A DNA stretch of 64,000 bases from contig NZ_NTGE01000007.1 of the NCBI RefSeq assembly GCF_002291145.1, positions 52,418-116,417 of the forward strand. The letters are read 5' to 3'. Under the pieces are notes generated by a model, which was not told the origin of the DNA, did not search any database, and saw only the letters and a program-made list of their open reading frames with translations. The position numbers and the translations under genes were made by a program. This document shows positions 33,993-43,534 of the stretch, in pieces. The stretch is from Streptomyces sp. SA15. Its GTDB lineage: Bacteria; Actinomycetota; Actinomycetes; Streptomycetales; Streptomycetaceae. The number at the start of each line of letters is the position of its first letter. Positions within the stretch are counted from its first letter, which is position 1.

Positions 33993-34580
33993 TCAGCCTT
34001 GAACACCCCGCAGCGCCATGGAAACCGCCGCCTCCGTAATCACCGCAGGCTCTTCCGCAACGCCCAGCTCAATCCTCCGCACAGCCGCATCCACAACGCC
34101 CTGCAGCAACATCGCCGCCATCCGAGGCTGCGCGTGCCCCATCTCCCCCAACGCCTCGACGATCATCGCCACAAGCCCCCCGTGCGCGGCCCGGATCTTC
34201 TCCCGAGCCCCCGCATCGAGCTCACTCGCCGAGATCGCCACCACGGCACGGTGCCGCCGGTCCCCGACCAGCGCCAACTGCTGCCGCACATACGCCTCGA
34301 CCTTGCCCTCAGGCGTCGAGGCCCGCTCCATCGCCACCGAAACCTCCGCCGCCCAGACCGGGAAGTCGACCTCGCACAGCACCTCGACCACGGCGGCCCG
34401 CGACCGGAAGTACTCGTACACGGACGAGCGGGCAAGTCCCGTCCGCTCGGCGAGGGCCGGAAAGGTCAGCGCCTCCGTCCCGCCCTCGGACAGCAGGGAA
34501 CGAGCCGCGTCCAGCAGGGCGGCTCGCTGCATCGACCGGTGCTCGGCCACGGAGGCCGCTCGAATCCTTGGCACGTCCAT
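33993..34580 (-). CDS. TetR family transcriptional regulator
   Basis: 195 residues. The N-terminal helix-turn-helix (AALLDAARSLLSEGGTEALTFPALAERTGLARSSVYEYFRSRAAVVEVL) is typical TetR. The C-terminal part is helical and Ala/Glu-rich, and its ligand is not predictable. The ATG at 34580 is used. However, TAAAGT on the minus strand at 34587-34582 stands 7 bases before the GTG at 34574, so a leaderless mRNA starting at that GTG is quite possible. It is convergent with the M23 gene and lies just downstream of whiG. Confidence 0.85.
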   Translation of the reverse strand: MDVPRIRAASVAEHRSMQRAALLDAARSLLSEGGTEALTFPALAERTGLARSSVYEYFRSRAAVVEVLCEVDFPVWAAEVSVAMERASTPEGKVEAYVRQQLALVGDRRHRAVVAISASELDAGAREKIRAAHGGLVAMIVEALGEMGHAQPRMAAMLLQGVVDAAVRRIELGVAEEPAVITEAAVSMALRGVQG

Positions 34581-34625
34581 CACTTTACGGACGCGCCGCC
34601 CCCGACGGCAGTGACTCCCACCGCA

Positions 34626-35468
34626 TCAGCGACCGAAACTCGCCAGCTTCGCCCGCAACTGGAGCACGGACTTGGTGTGGATCTGGCTCACCCGGCTCTC
34701 GGTCACCCCCAGCACGTTCCCGATCTCGGCGAGCGTGAGGCCCTCGTAGTAGTACAGCGTGACCACGGTCTTCTCCCGCTCGGGCAGCGTGTTGATCGCC
34801 CGCGCCAGAAACCGCCGCAGCTCCCGGTCCTCCGCGACCTCGACCGGATTGTCCGCGGCGGTGTCCTCCAGCGTGTCCATGACGCTCAGCCCGTCGCCGC
34901 CCTCGCCCCCGCAGTGCAGCAGCTCCTCCAGGGCCACCACGTTCGCCAGCGACAACTGGCTGAACACGGCGTGGAGCTCGTCCACCGCGATCCCCATCTC
35001 GGCGGCCACCTCCCCCTCCGACGGTGTCCGCCTGAGCTTCGCCTCCAGCGTCGCGTACGCCCGTTCGACGTTGCGCGCCTTCTGCCGTACCGAGCGCGGA
35101 ATCCAGTCCAGCGCCCGCAGCTCGTCGATCATGGCGCCCCGGATCCGGGTGATCGCGTACGTCTCGAACTTGATCTCCCGGTCGATGTCGAACTTCTCGA
35201 TCGCGTCGATCAGCCCGAACACCCCCGACGACACGAAGTCCGCCTGCTCCACATTGGGCGGCAACCCGACGCTCACGCGCCCCGCCACGTACTTCACCAG
35301 CGGTGAGTAGTGCAGGATCAGCTGCTCGCGCAGCCGCTCGTCCCCGGTCGCCTTGTACGACCGCCACAGCTCGTCGAGCGTCGAAGGAGCGGGCGGCCGC
35401 ACGCTGCCACCCTCGCGGGCGGCTGAGGGGATCGCCGCCCGGTCGGACCCGGAGGTGTGCTGGGGCAT
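34626..35468 (-). CDS. whiG: RNA polymerase sigma factor WhiG (sporulation, FliA family)
   Basis: 280 residues, the WhiG length. ATG at 35468 (AAGG about 9 bases upstream), opening [12 protein letters not shown]. Sigma regions 2 ([35 protein letters not shown]), 3 ([21 protein letters not shown]) and 4 ([41 protein letters not shown]) match the FliA/WhiG group. In Streptomyces WhiG commits aerial hyphae to sporulation and directs whiH and whiI. The gene is monocistronic here, with a long upstream region to dprA on the same strand. Confidence 0.96.
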   Translation of the reverse strand: MPQHTSGSDRAAIPSAAREGGSVRPPAPSTLDELWRSYKATGDERLREQLILHYSPLVKYVAGRVSVGLPPNVEQADFVSSGVFGLIDAIEKFDIDREIKFETYAITRIRGAMIDELRALDWIPRSVRQKARNVERAYATLEAKLRRTPSEGEVAAEMGIAVDELHAVFSQLSLANVVALEELLHCGGEGGDGLSVMDTLEDTAADNPVEVAEDRELRRFLARAINTLPEREKTVVTLYYYEGLTLAEIGNVLGVTESRVSQIHTKSVLQLRAKLASFGR

Positions 35469-35751
35469 TCGTCGCCTTGTGCCGTTCTGCCGTGAAGTAG
35501 TGCTGCCTGGGTGAGCTGTCGCTCTGATGTCAGTCTGTTTGTCGAGATACCGGTCTGCGCCGGAATCCACGTGAGCGTAGCGTGACTGAAGTGTCGCGGT
35601 GCGCGAAGGACGATGCTCGACCCGTACGCAGATACGTTCCGCTGGACGCCCCATCGCAGCACATCCATAGCTCTACGTGATCATCGAATCGCACCAACTA
35701 CCGGAATTCCCAAGGGCGTCAGGGTTCCCCCGGACGGCCGAACACGCTCGG

Positions 35752-36912
35752 TCAACACCCCTGCCGATCACTGCGTGCGGAGATCATCGCCTGGCGTGTC
35801 AACTTCCAGCCATCGCCGTGTCGTTCGACGTAACCAAGTGATCGGAGTTCGTACAGTCTGGCGATCGCGTCGTCCTGGGTGGTCTGCGCACCGCGTGCGA
35901 TCTCGTCCGCGGACGCCGCGCGGTGTCCCGGCAGCGCGGCCAGGACCCGCCGGGCGGCGGGCTCGAGGAGATCGCGCGGCAGCACGGGCCCGCGCCTCTC
36001 CGGCGCCAGCTCTCCCATGTCGCCGACCAGCTCCACGACCTCCGCGGCATCCGTGACCAGCACCGCCTCCTGGCGCAGCAGCTCATGCACACCGGCCGAG
36101 AGCCCGCTGGTGGCCGGTCCGGGCACCCCCATCGTGTGACGGCCCAACCGCTGTGCCGCACGTGCCGTGACCAGCGAACCGCTCCGATACGCGGCCTCGA
36201 CGACCACGGTGCCCCGGGTGAGGGCGGCGATCACCCGGTTCCGCAGCACGAATCTGCTGGGCGTCGGATGATCACCGGGCGGCAGCTCCCCGACCACCAG
36301 TCCCTGTTCCGCGATCCTGGTGATCAGCTGTGTGTGTCCGCGCGGATAGGGCCGGTCGACGCCGCAGGCCAGGACCGCGACGGTGGCGCCGCCCGCTCCC
36401 AGGGCACCGCGGTGGGCGGCACCGTCGACCCCGTAGGCACCGCCGGACACCACGACCCAGCCGCGCTCGGCGAGGCCGGCGGCGAGGGCGGCCGCCATGT
36501 GGGCGCCGTACTCGGTGCAGGCGCGGGCGCCCACGACGGCCACGGACCGCAGCGCCCACATCCGCAGACTGGCTCGACCGCGCACCCACAGGCCCAGGGG
36601 CCGCGCGTCTCCCAGGTCATCGAGCTGCCCCGGCCACTCGGCGTCCCCCGGACACACGAACCGCACTCCGGCGTCACGCGCGACGGCGAGATCCCTCCGA
36701 GGCTCGGCCCGCCCGGCCCGGGCCAGCAGCCCCGCCCACCGCTTGTCACTCACCCCCGGCAGGGCAACGCCTCTTTCCCGCAACCGCCGAACCACCGCCC
36801 CCACCCCGAGCTCCCGCACCCACCGTCCGGCGACTTCGTCCCCGGGCTCGATGACACGGGCGAGCAAGGCACGACCGAGCAGTTCGCCGTCCGGATCGTC
36901 GCCGCCGCTCAC
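35752..36912 (-). CDS. dprA: DNA-processing protein DprA/Smf
   Basis: 386 residues from the GTG at 36912, which overlaps the upstream stop as GTGA. The Rossmann-like DprA core has SVAVVGARACTEYGA, SGGAYGVDGAAHRGAL, VLACGVDRPYPRGH and FVLRNRVIAALTRGTVVVEAAYRSGSLVTARAA. A C-terminal winged-helix of the DprA-WH type ends the protein. In competent bacteria DprA loads RecA on incoming ssDNA; in streptomycetes the role is not established. It forms a unit with comM-like and yraN genes. Confidence 0.93.
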   Translation of the reverse strand: MSGGDDPDGELLGRALLARVIEPGDEVAGRWVRELGVGAVVRRLRERGVALPGVSDKRWAGLLARAGRAEPRRDLAVARDAGVRFVCPGDAEWPGQLDDLGDARPLGLWVRGRASLRMWALRSVAVVGARACTEYGAHMAAALAAGLAERGWVVVSGGAYGVDGAAHRGALGAGGATVAVLACGVDRPYPRGHTQLITRIAEQGLVVGELPPGDHPTPSRFVLRNRVIAALTRGTVVVEAAYRSGSLVTARAAQRLGRHTMGVPGPATSGLSAGVHELLRQEAVLVTDAAEVVELVGDMGELAPERRGPVLPRDLLEPAARRVLAALPGHRAASADEIARGAQTTQDDAIARLYELRSLGYVERHGDGWKLTRQAMISARSDRQGC

Positions 36913-38534
36913 GTCATCGCCCCGATGGCCATGGGGACGCCTCGCGGCACTCCCGTGCGCAGTTGCAGCGCCAGGGCGACGTCCGTCGCGTCGGGACGGT
37001 CGTGGCCGACGAGATCGGCGACGGTCCAGGCCACCCGCAGGACACGGTCGAGTCCGCGAGCGGTCAGCACGCCCCGCTCCAGGTTCCGCTCCGCTTCGTC
37101 CATGGCGCCGGGCGCGGCATACCAGCGGCTGCGCAGCTCGCGTCCGGGGACCTCGCTGTTCGTCCGCCACGGGGTGCCCACCAGGCGGTTCGCCGCTCGG
37201 GCCCTCGCCTCCCGGACCCGGTCGGCCACCGCCGCCGTCGACTCTCCCCGGGCGCCGCGCTCGGTCAGCGCGGCGCGCGTGACGCGGTCCACCTCGACCC
37301 GCAGGTCGACGCGGTCGAGCAGCGGGCCGGACAGCCTGGCCTGATAGCGCCGGACCGAGGAGGGCGGGCACTCGCACAGGTCGTCCGTCCGGGAGAAGCG
37401 GCCGCACGGGCAGGGGTTGGCCGCTAGCACCATCAGGAACTTCGCCGGAAAGCGCACGACACCCGCACTGCGCGCGATCACGACGTGCCCCGCCTCCAGG
37501 GGCTGCCGGAGGGCGTCCAGGGCCCGGCTGTTGAACTCCGGCGTCTCGTCCAGGAAGAGAACGCCCCGGTGGGACAGCGACACCGCCCCGGGCCGGGCGA
37601 TGCCGGGACCACCGCCGACGAGCGCCTGCATCGTCGCCGAGTGGTGCGGGGCGCAGTAGGGCGCGACGTCGATCAGAGGCTTGCCCGCGGGCAGCAGGCC
37701 GGCCACCGAGTGCACCGCCGTGACTTCCAGGGACTCCTCCCGGCAGAGCCGGGGCAGGATGGCGGGCAGTCGCTCCGCGAGCATCGTCTTCCCGGCGCCG
37801 GGCGGCCCCTCCAGGAACAGGTGGTGTCCGCCCGCCGCTGCGACCTCCACGGCCGTGCGGGCCGAGAGCTGGCCCACGACGTCGGCGAGGTCGTGGCCGT
37901 GGTCGAGCTGGGCGGCGCCCATGCTGTGCATGCCCGTGGCCGCGCCCGTGCCCGGCACCCGCAGTCCGGCGAGGAGCGGGTCGGGACGGCCCGTCTCGTC
38001 CGGCTCCTCCTCGGGCACGGGCTCGTCCGCGAGGACCGCGATCAGCTGCCGCAGGCTGCGCACCCCCAGGACGGACACGCCGGGCACCAGGGACGCCTCG
38101 GCGGCGGCGCACTCGGGCACCACCACCTGCTCGTAGCCGGCGTCCGCCGCGGCCAGCACGGCCGGGAGGATGCCCCGAACCGGCCGTACCCGTCCGTCGA
38201 GGCCCAGCTCGCCGATCATCACGATGTCGGCGAGCACCCGGGGATCGATCCGCTCGGCGGCGCCGAGGACGGCACAGGCGACGGCGAGATCGAAACCTGA
38301 GCCCGCCTTGGGCACGGACGCCGGGCTGAGCCCCACCGTCAGCTTCTTCTGCGGCCACTCGGCCCCGGAATTGACCACCGCGGCCCGCACCCGGTCCCGG
38401 CTCTCCGTCAGGCTCTTGTCCGGCAGCCCCACCAGCGTGAACGCCGCGACCCCCGGTTCCAGGTCGGCCTGGACCTCGACCACCACGCCCTCGACGCCCA
38501 CCAGCGCCACCGCGCACGCACGTGCGAAACCCAT
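36909..38534 (-). CDS. comM: YifB/ComM family Mg-chelatase-like AAA+ ATPase
   Basis: 541 residues. The N-terminal Lon-protease-like domain (about 1-170: AFTLVGLPDKSLTESRDRVRAA, KLTVGLSPASVPKAGSGFDLA) is followed by the AAA+ core with Walker A EGPPGAGKTM, Walker B GVLFLDE, and a zinc-like CPCG...CECPP insertion. A C-terminal helical domain closes the protein. Known ComM is a branch-migration helicase aiding integration of foreign DNA. It is coupled to dprA (GTGA) and one base downstream of yraN. Confidence 0.93.
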   Translation of the reverse strand: MGFARACAVALVGVEGVVVEVQADLEPGVAAFTLVGLPDKSLTESRDRVRAAVVNSGAEWPQKKLTVGLSPASVPKAGSGFDLAVACAVLGAAERIDPRVLADIVMIGELGLDGRVRPVRGILPAVLAAADAGYEQVVVPECAAAEASLVPGVSVLGVRSLRQLIAVLADEPVPEEEPDETGRPDPLLAGLRVPGTGAATGMHSMGAAQLDHGHDLADVVGQLSARTAVEVAAAGGHHLFLEGPPGAGKTMLAERLPAILPRLCREESLEVTAVHSVAGLLPAGKPLIDVAPYCAPHHSATMQALVGGGPGIARPGAVSLSHRGVLFLDETPEFNSRALDALRQPLEAGHVVIARSAGVVRFPAKFLMVLAANPCPCGRFSRTDDLCECPPSSVRRYQARLSGPLLDRVDLRVEVDRVTRAALTERGARGESTAAVADRVREARARAANRLVGTPWRTNSEVPGRELRSRWYAAPGAMDEAERNLERGVLTARGLDRVLRVAWTVADLVGHDRPDATDVALALQLRTGVPRGVPMAIGAMT

Positions 38535-38535
38535 C

Positions 38536-38907
38536 TCAGGCCACCCCCCGCACGTGCTCGACCACGGCCGCCCCGCGCCGGGGCAGGAGCACGCCGACCA
38601 GGTCGATGCGGACGCCTCCCGGCGGGGCTCCTCCGTGGGCGTGGATCCAGCGCTCGGCGAGTCCTCGCAGCCGTTCCGCCTTGTCGGGGGTCACCGCGGC
38701 CATCGGATGCTCGAAGGCACCCGTACGCCGTGTCTTGACCTCGCAGACGACCAGGACGTCGCCGTCCCGGGCCACGATGTCGATCTCCCCCGTCCTGCCG
38801 CAGCGCCAGTTGCGCTCCAGGACCGTCATCCCGGCCTCGACCAGCCGCCGCGCGGCCAGCGTCTCGCCGTACTTGCCGAGTGCACTGCGTGCCAGATCTG
38901 CGTTCAT
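38536..38907 (-). CDS. yraN: YraN family (UPF0102) predicted endonuclease
   Basis: 123 residues from the ATG at 38907 (GGAGGTGG about 7 bases upstream); an upstream start at 38937 has no such site. The restriction-endonuclease-like core shows [45 protein letters not shown], with the E-D-ExK nuclease pattern intact. The family is broadly conserved with dprA and comM and is thought to act in DNA processing. Function is not proven. It opens the yraN-comM-dprA operon. Confidence 0.9.
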   Translation of the reverse strand: MNADLARSALGKYGETLAARRLVEAGMTVLERNWRCGRTGEIDIVARDGDVLVVCEVKTRRTGAFEHPMAAVTPDKAERLRGLAERWIHAHGGAPPGGVRIDLVGVLLPRRGAAVVEHVRGVA

Positions 38908-39020
38908 GTCGGCACCACCTCCGGCGCCAACCGTCACGCATCCGACCGCATGCAGTGGATCTTGGTGGACTACTCAGCGGTTGTGGAAAACCTCGTCACT
39001 CCCACGGGGGACGCTCACGC

Positions 39021-39329
39021 TCACCCACCCGGCAACTCCAGATCGCTCTTGTTCAGCTCCTCGATGTTCACGTCCTTGAACGTGAGCACCCGCACCTGCT
39101 TCACGAAACGAGCCGGCCGGTACATGTCCCACACCCAGGCATCCGCCATGGACACCTCGAAGAACACCTCACCCTGGACCGAGTGCACCTGCATCTCGTA
39201 GTCGTTGGTCAGGTAGAAGCGCCGTTCGGTCTCGATCACGTACTTGAACAGACCGACGACATCGCGGTACTCCCGATAGAGCTTGAGCTCCATCTCGGTC
39301 TCGTACTTCTCGAGGTCCTCGGCGCTCAT
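39021..39329 (-). CDS. DUF2469 family protein
   Basis: 102 residues: MSAEDLEKYETEMELKLYRE opening and high conservation with the actinobacterial Rv2901c-like family. Charged with little hydrophobic core, no signal or membrane segment. Function is unknown; its gene is regularly found near signal peptidase and rnhB/yraN genes in actinobacteria. AGGGGAA precedes the ATG at 39329. Confidence 0.85.
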   Translation of the reverse strand: MSAEDLEKYETEMELKLYREYRDVVGLFKYVIETERRFYLTNDYEMQVHSVQGEVFFEVSMADAWVWDMYRPARFVKQVRVLTFKDVNIEELNKSDLELPGG

Positions 39330-39385
39330 GGCATGTTCCCCTTCAGCCGTGCGATCCCACCATTGTGCGCCAGTCCCGTGAGCCC

Positions 39386-39904
39386 CTAGACGATTTCGGT
39401 GTCCAGGGTCACGGGCCCGGCCGGGGGACCTTCGTCGAGCAGCCTGCGCAGCAGCTCGGCGAGTCTGGTCGGATACACCGTCTCATGTGCCCGGGTCAGT
39501 TCCTGACACGTCCACCAGCGTGCTCCGGCGACACTGCGCCGCTCCAGTTCCGTCAGGCTCGCCGCCTGGGGCTGCGTCCGGCTCGTACGGCTCGTACGGG
39601 CCAGGTAGTACCACTCGTCCTGGTCCCACCGGCGGCCCGCGAACGGGAAGGAGCACATCCGCCGCCACAGCACCGGGCCGAGTTCGACCTCGGTGATGCC
39701 GGTCTCCTCCGCGAGTTCCCTGAGCGCGGCCTCTTCACGAGTCTCATCGCCCTCCACGCCGCCCCCGGGCGTGAACCACCAGTCGTCGGCCGGATCGTCC
39801 GGCTCGTGGCCGTGCAGCAGCAGGATGCGGTCCCCGGGGTCCAGCAGCACCACCCGGGCGACCTTGCGCAACCCGCCCGCGTACGAGTCCGCCTCAGCGG
39901 GCAC
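39386..39904 (-). CDS. NUDIX hydrolase
   Basis: 172 residues from the GTG at 39904, overlapping the sipZ stop by 11 bp. The NUDIX box is complete: GGGVEGDETREEAALRELAEETGI, with the REEAALRELAEE metal-binding core. The closest family type is ADP-ribose/MutT-like, acting on nucleoside diphosphates linked to another group. The substrate is not predictable. In S. lividans a mutT-like gene also follows the sip cluster, so it is likely co-transcribed with sipZ. Confidence 0.9.
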   Translation of the reverse strand: MPAEADSYAGGLRKVARVVLLDPGDRILLLHGHEPDDPADDWWFTPGGGVEGDETREEAALRELAEETGITEVELGPVLWRRMCSFPFAGRRWDQDEWYYLARTSRTSRTQPQAASLTELERRSVAGARWWTCQELTRAHETVYPTRLAELLRRLLDEGPPAGPVTLDTEIV

Positions 39905-40670
39905 CGGCGAGCTCCGTACGCGTCCGGGAGCGGCCGCCCAGCCGCTTGGCGATCGGGCCGTACGCTCCGCCGCCGAGGACCAGCGCGGCCCCGACGACGA
40001 TCAGCGCGCCGATCGTACGCAGCGGTCCCGGCGTGGACAGGGCCCCGAGCGTCTCGAAGCCCGTCGGCCGCTCCAGCATGCCGTTCATGGGCCACACCAC
40101 GGCGTCGACACGGCCGGTGACGGCACCGACCGAGACGGTGCCGCGCGCGGCGTCCGCCAGGTGGGCGGTGGAGTCGAGGGAACCCTGGCGCTCGTCGCCC
40201 AGCAGGAACAGCCGGCCCTTGGGCACCGTCACGGTCGGGAAGTTCGTGATCTCGGCGGCGCTTCCCTCGGGCAGATACGGTTCGTCGATCTGCTTGCCGT
40301 TGACGGTCAGCTTGCCGTCGGTGCAGCAGGACACCGTGTCACCGCCGACGGCGACCACACGCTTGACCACGGCGGCGTTGGCGACCCAGGTCGTGTCCTC
40401 GAAGACCACGACATCACCGCGGCGCACCTCGTCACCGTCCACGCGCTGGGCCAGGACCCGGTCGCCAGCGTCGATCGTGGGCGTCATCGAGCCGGTGGGC
40501 ACGGTGTACGGCCGGTAGAGCACCGCACCCCAGGCAAATCCGCCGAGGAACAGCACAAGGCCCAGCGCGACGGCCAGTCCGGACAGTCGCTGTCCGGTCC
40601 GGCTGCCCACCGGGCCTATGTCTGTGCCGCCGCTGCGCGGGGCCGTACGCGTCGTGCTCTCGCCACCCAT
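39894..40670 (-). CDS. sipZ: Type I signal peptidase (SipZ-like)
   Basis: 258 residues. A short basic N-terminus, a membrane anchor (about 29-50), then the catalytic Ser in VPTGSMTPTI and the general-base Lys in AVVKRVVAVGGD. A second hydrophobic span near the C-terminus (IGALIVVGAALVLGGGAY) is followed by a basic tail. It cleaves signal peptides from secreted proteins at the outer membrane face. It is the fourth of four tandem paralogues and is separated from sipY by 111 bp, so it may have its own promoter. Confidence 0.92.
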   Translation of the reverse strand: MGGESTTRTAPRSGGTDIGPVGSRTGQRLSGLAVALGLVLFLGGFAWGAVLYRPYTVPTGSMTPTIDAGDRVLAQRVDGDEVRRGDVVVFEDTTWVANAAVVKRVVAVGGDTVSCCTDGKLTVNGKQIDEPYLPEGSAAEITNFPTVTVPKGRLFLLGDERQGSLDSTAHLADAARGTVSVGAVTGRVDAVVWPMNGMLERPTGFETLGALSTPGPLRTIGALIVVGAALVLGGGAYGPIAKRLGGRSRTRTELAGAR

Positions 40671-40781
40671 GGGTCCGCACCCTACCCGGCGGTACCTGAC
40701 CCGGTCAGCCCTTCCGGCCCGGCCATGGTCACAAGCCGCACGAGGGTTTAACGAGCCTTGACCGTAGGAGATCGAGTCCGC

Positions 40782-41777
40782 TCAGCGCGTCTCGGCGGCG
40801 GCGATCCTCCTACGACGCCACAGCGCCACCGGCACGACACCGGCGAAGGCGAGTCCCTGGGGCGCGACCGTCAGGTCGGCCGACGCCTGGTTGTTCAGGC
40901 CGGACTGGTCGAAGGTGTCGGGGACCGGCAGGGTGCCCCAGCGGTTGATCGGCCAGGCCTTGACGATGGCGCGGCCCACAACCTCGTTCACCGGGACCAT
41001 GCCCTTGTGCTCGTCCGACTGGTTGTAGCGGGAGTCGCGCGAGTTCTGCCGGTGGTCGCCCATGACCCAGATGGAGCCCTCGGGGACCTTCACCGTGAAC
41101 TGGCCGCCCTGGTCGTCGACGCTGCACGGCGTGTTGCCGGGGTAGATGTACGACGTCTCGTCCAGCGCCTTGCCGTTGACCATCAGCGGCCCGGTGCCCT
41201 TGCAGGAGACGGTGTCGCCGCCGACGCCGATGACCCGCTTGATCAGGTCCTTCTCCGAGGGGGACGGCATCAGGCCGATCCAGCTGAGGAACGTCTGCAC
41301 TGCGTTCGGGTTGGTCGTCGGCTCGCCCGCCAGCCAGTCGTCGGGGTCGTGGAAGACGACGACCTCCCCGCGCTCGGGCTCGGAGCCGAACCAGGGGGTG
41401 AGCTTGTCGACCAGGACCCGGTCACCCTGCTGGAGGGTGTTCTGCATCGAGTCGGAGGGGATGGAGAACGCCTGCACCAGGAAGGTCTTGATCAGCAGCG
41501 CCAGCACCAGCGCGATACCGATCAGGATGGGCAGCTCCTTCCAGAAGGAGCGCGGCTTCTTCGGCTGGGGGGACGAGCCGCCCGGCCCTGCGGGCCCCTG
41601 GTCGCCGGGGCCGTCCGTCCCGGGCTCGTCACCCGTCACCCTGCCGTCCTCGGCCGCCCCGGAGTCATTCCCGGAGGTCACGGCGCTGTCCGCGGCCGGG
41701 ACGGCTGATTCCACGGGGCGCCCGCGGTGCTCCTCGCCGTCGTGCCCGGACCGTGCGCCAACCGCCACATCCCCCAC
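40782..41777 (-). CDS. sipY: Type I signal peptidase (SipY-like)
   Basis: 331 residues from the GTG at 41777 (AAGGAG 5 bases upstream). A long acidic, Gly/Pro-rich N-terminus (about 1-75) precedes the membrane anchor LPILIGIALVLALLIKTFLV. Catalytic Ser in IPSDSMQNTL, Lys in DLIKRVIGVGGD, and box GSIWVMGDHRQNSRDSR. A second membrane span near the C-terminus ends with RRRRIAAAETR. In S. lividans SipY has the major role among four signal peptidases. Its 5' end overlaps the sipX reading frame by 113 bp. Confidence 0.93.
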   Translation of the reverse strand: MGDVAVGARSGHDGEEHRGRPVESAVPAADSAVTSGNDSGAAEDGRVTGDEPGTDGPGDQGPAGPGGSSPQPKKPRSFWKELPILIGIALVLALLIKTFLVQAFSIPSDSMQNTLQQGDRVLVDKLTPWFGSEPERGEVVVFHDPDDWLAGEPTTNPNAVQTFLSWIGLMPSPSEKDLIKRVIGVGGDTVSCKGTGPLMVNGKALDETSYIYPGNTPCSVDDQGGQFTVKVPEGSIWVMGDHRQNSRDSRYNQSDEHKGMVPVNEVVGRAIVKAWPINRWGTLPVPDTFDQSGLNNQASADLTVAPQGLAFAGVVPVALWRRRRIAAAETR

Positions 41778-42756
41778 GCCAACTCCTTACTCTGTGCCGC
41801 CGCCTGCCCCATGTCCGGCGCAGGCCCACCACTCCCATAACGAGCGGGAGTTCCGCAGGGCTCGGGAGTTGGATCGTTCCGTTCGGATCGTCGGGAGCAA
41901 CCCTAAGCGACAGCTGGGGTGACGCGGTCGTCCCGGACCCCGAGTCGGACACGGAAGCGTAGGTTTTCGGCTCTTCCAGTGTGGTCCAGTGACCGAAGGG
42001 CCAGGCGATGACCATGGCCCGTCCGACCACGGAGTCCTCGGAGACCGTGCCGCCGTAGTCCGTGTCCTGGTGCGAGCGGGAGTCCGCGGAGTTGGATCGG
42101 TGGTCGCCCATCACCCACAGCCGGCCCGCCGGGACGGTGATCTCGAACGGTTGCGTGGAAGGAGCGTTGCCGGGATACAGATAGTCCTCGTTCAGGGGTA
42201 CGCCGTTGACAGTGACGCGCCCCTGCGAGTCACAGCACTTGACGCGGTCGCCGCCGACGCCGACGACCCGCTTGATCAGGTCCTTCTCGTTGTCGGAGGG
42301 CAGCAGGCCGATGAAGGTGAGCGCCTCCTTGACCTGCTTGACGACGATCGGGTCGTCCTGCTTCGTGGTGGGCTGCTCGTCCTGGAGCCAGCCGCCGGGG
42401 TCCTTGAAGACGACGACGTCCCCGCGCGTCGGCTTGGAACCGAACCACGGGGTGAACTTGTCGACCAGGACCCGGTCGCCGATCTGGATCGTCTGCTCCA
42501 TGGAACCGGACGGGATCACGAACGCCTGGACGAGAAAGGTCTTCAGGACGAGGGCTATGAGGACCGCGACGCCGACGAGGAGAGGTATCTCCTTCATCGC
42601 GCTGCGCCTGCGCCGCCGCTTGACCTTGCGCTGCAGCTTGCGCCGCTCGGCACGGCTGCGCCCCCCGCCCGGACCGGCGGCTGCCCGCCGAGCTCCGGTG
42701 GGCAGCAGATTGTCGGCCGCACTGGACACGCCGCGCGGTTTGCCACGGTTACCCAT
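41665..42756 (-). CDS. sipX: Type I signal peptidase (SipX-like) with C-terminal overrun
   Basis: 363 residues from the ATG at 42756, which overlaps the sipW TAA by 8 bp (a GTG at 42762 is also in frame). Basic N-terminus, membrane anchor IPLLVGVAVLIALVLKTFLV, catalytic Ser in IPSGSMEQTI and Lys in DLIKRVVGVGGD. After the typical end of the catalytic domain the frame continues with a very Arg/Gly-rich tail (GRRRHRVRSWRGG onward) that lies inside the sipY coding region. That tail is unusual and may reflect loss of the original stop. Confidence 0.9.
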   Translation of the reverse strand: MGNRGKPRGVSSAADNLLPTGARRAAAGPGGGRSRAERRKLQRKVKRRRRRSAMKEIPLLVGVAVLIALVLKTFLVQAFVIPSGSMEQTIQIGDRVLVDKFTPWFGSKPTRGDVVVFKDPGGWLQDEQPTTKQDDPIVVKQVKEALTFIGLLPSDNEKDLIKRVVGVGGDRVKCCDSQGRVTVNGVPLNEDYLYPGNAPSTQPFEITVPAGRLWVMGDHRSNSADSRSHQDTDYGGTVSEDSVVGRAMVIAWPFGHWTTLEEPKTYASVSDSGSGTTASPQLSLRVAPDDPNGTIQLPSPAELPLVMGVVGLRRTWGRRRHRVRSWRGGCGGWRTVRARRRGAPRAPRGISRPGRGQRRDLRE

Positions 42757-43489
42757 GGGCACCCACCGCTCTTTGGGGCTTCGCCTCCGGGGCGCTGGGC
42801 ACGCGCGCGTAGGCGCCGGAGCCGTGGATGCGGGTGAAGTGGCCGACGGGCCAGACGATCCAGTCGGCCCGTCCGATGACGTCGTCGACGGGGATCATTC
42901 CGCCGCCGGGTGAGCCCAGGTGGTCGCGGGAGTCGCTGGATTCGCTGCGGTGGTCGCCGAGGACGAACAGGGTGCCCTGGGGCACGACGACGTCGAAGGG
43001 CACCGTGGACGGGCTGTCGCCGGGGTACAGGAACGTCGACTCGTCGACCGACCGGCCGTTCACCTCGATCCTTCCCTCCTTGTCACAGCAGACCACGTGG
43101 TCTCCCCCCACACCGACAACGCGTTTGATGTAGTCCGCGTCCCCGAAATACCCAGTTCCGTCGAACACGACAACATCGCCGCGCCGCGGCTCGGCACCGA
43201 AACGGTACGCCAACTTATTTACGAGAACGCGGTCGCCGATCCTCAATCCGCGCTCCATGGATCCGCTGGGAATCCGGAACGGCTGCAGCACGAAGGTGCT
43301 GAGCAGCAGGAGGAAGAGCAGACAGACCAGCAGGCTGAGGGTGATCCGCCCGCCGGGAAGCCACTCGGCGGTCCGCGACATCAACGCGAAACGCGACCGT
43401 CCCTCCGGTCCCTCTGTGTCCGAGGTCTCCTCGGCATCGGAAGGGCGGGAGGAGCGGTCGCGCTCCGTCGGCTGTGCTTCGGTGTCCAT
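42749..43489 (-). CDS. sipW: Type I signal peptidase (SipW-like)
   Basis: 246 residues. Acidic N-terminus, one membrane anchor (ITLSLLVCLLFLLLLSTFVL, about 50-70), catalytic Ser in IPSGSMERGL and Lys in DYIKRVVGVGGD, then GTLFVLGDHRSESSDSRDHL. There is no C-terminal membrane span, unlike the SipY and SipZ paralogues, in line with the S. lividans SipW topology. It heads the sipW-sipX-sipY overlapping run, 45 bp after rplS. Confidence 0.92.
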   Translation of the reverse strand: MDTEAQPTERDRSSRPSDAEETSDTEGPEGRSRFALMSRTAEWLPGGRITLSLLVCLLFLLLLSTFVLQPFRIPSGSMERGLRIGDRVLVNKLAYRFGAEPRRGDVVVFDGTGYFGDADYIKRVVGVGGDHVVCCDKEGRIEVNGRSVDESTFLYPGDSPSTVPFDVVVPQGTLFVLGDHRSESSDSRDHLGSPGGGMIPVDDVIGRADWIVWPVGHFTRIHGSGAYARVPSAPEAKPQRAVGAHG

Positions 43490-43534
43490 CGGGGCCAGAT
43501 GCTATCCGGCCCCGCTGTGACCACCGAAAAGCGC

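Noticed and set aside
38982..38990. A DnaA-box-like TTTTCCACA (minus strand) between yraN and DUF2469
   Set aside because: One mismatch to the Streptomyces consensus and isolated; not strong enough alone.
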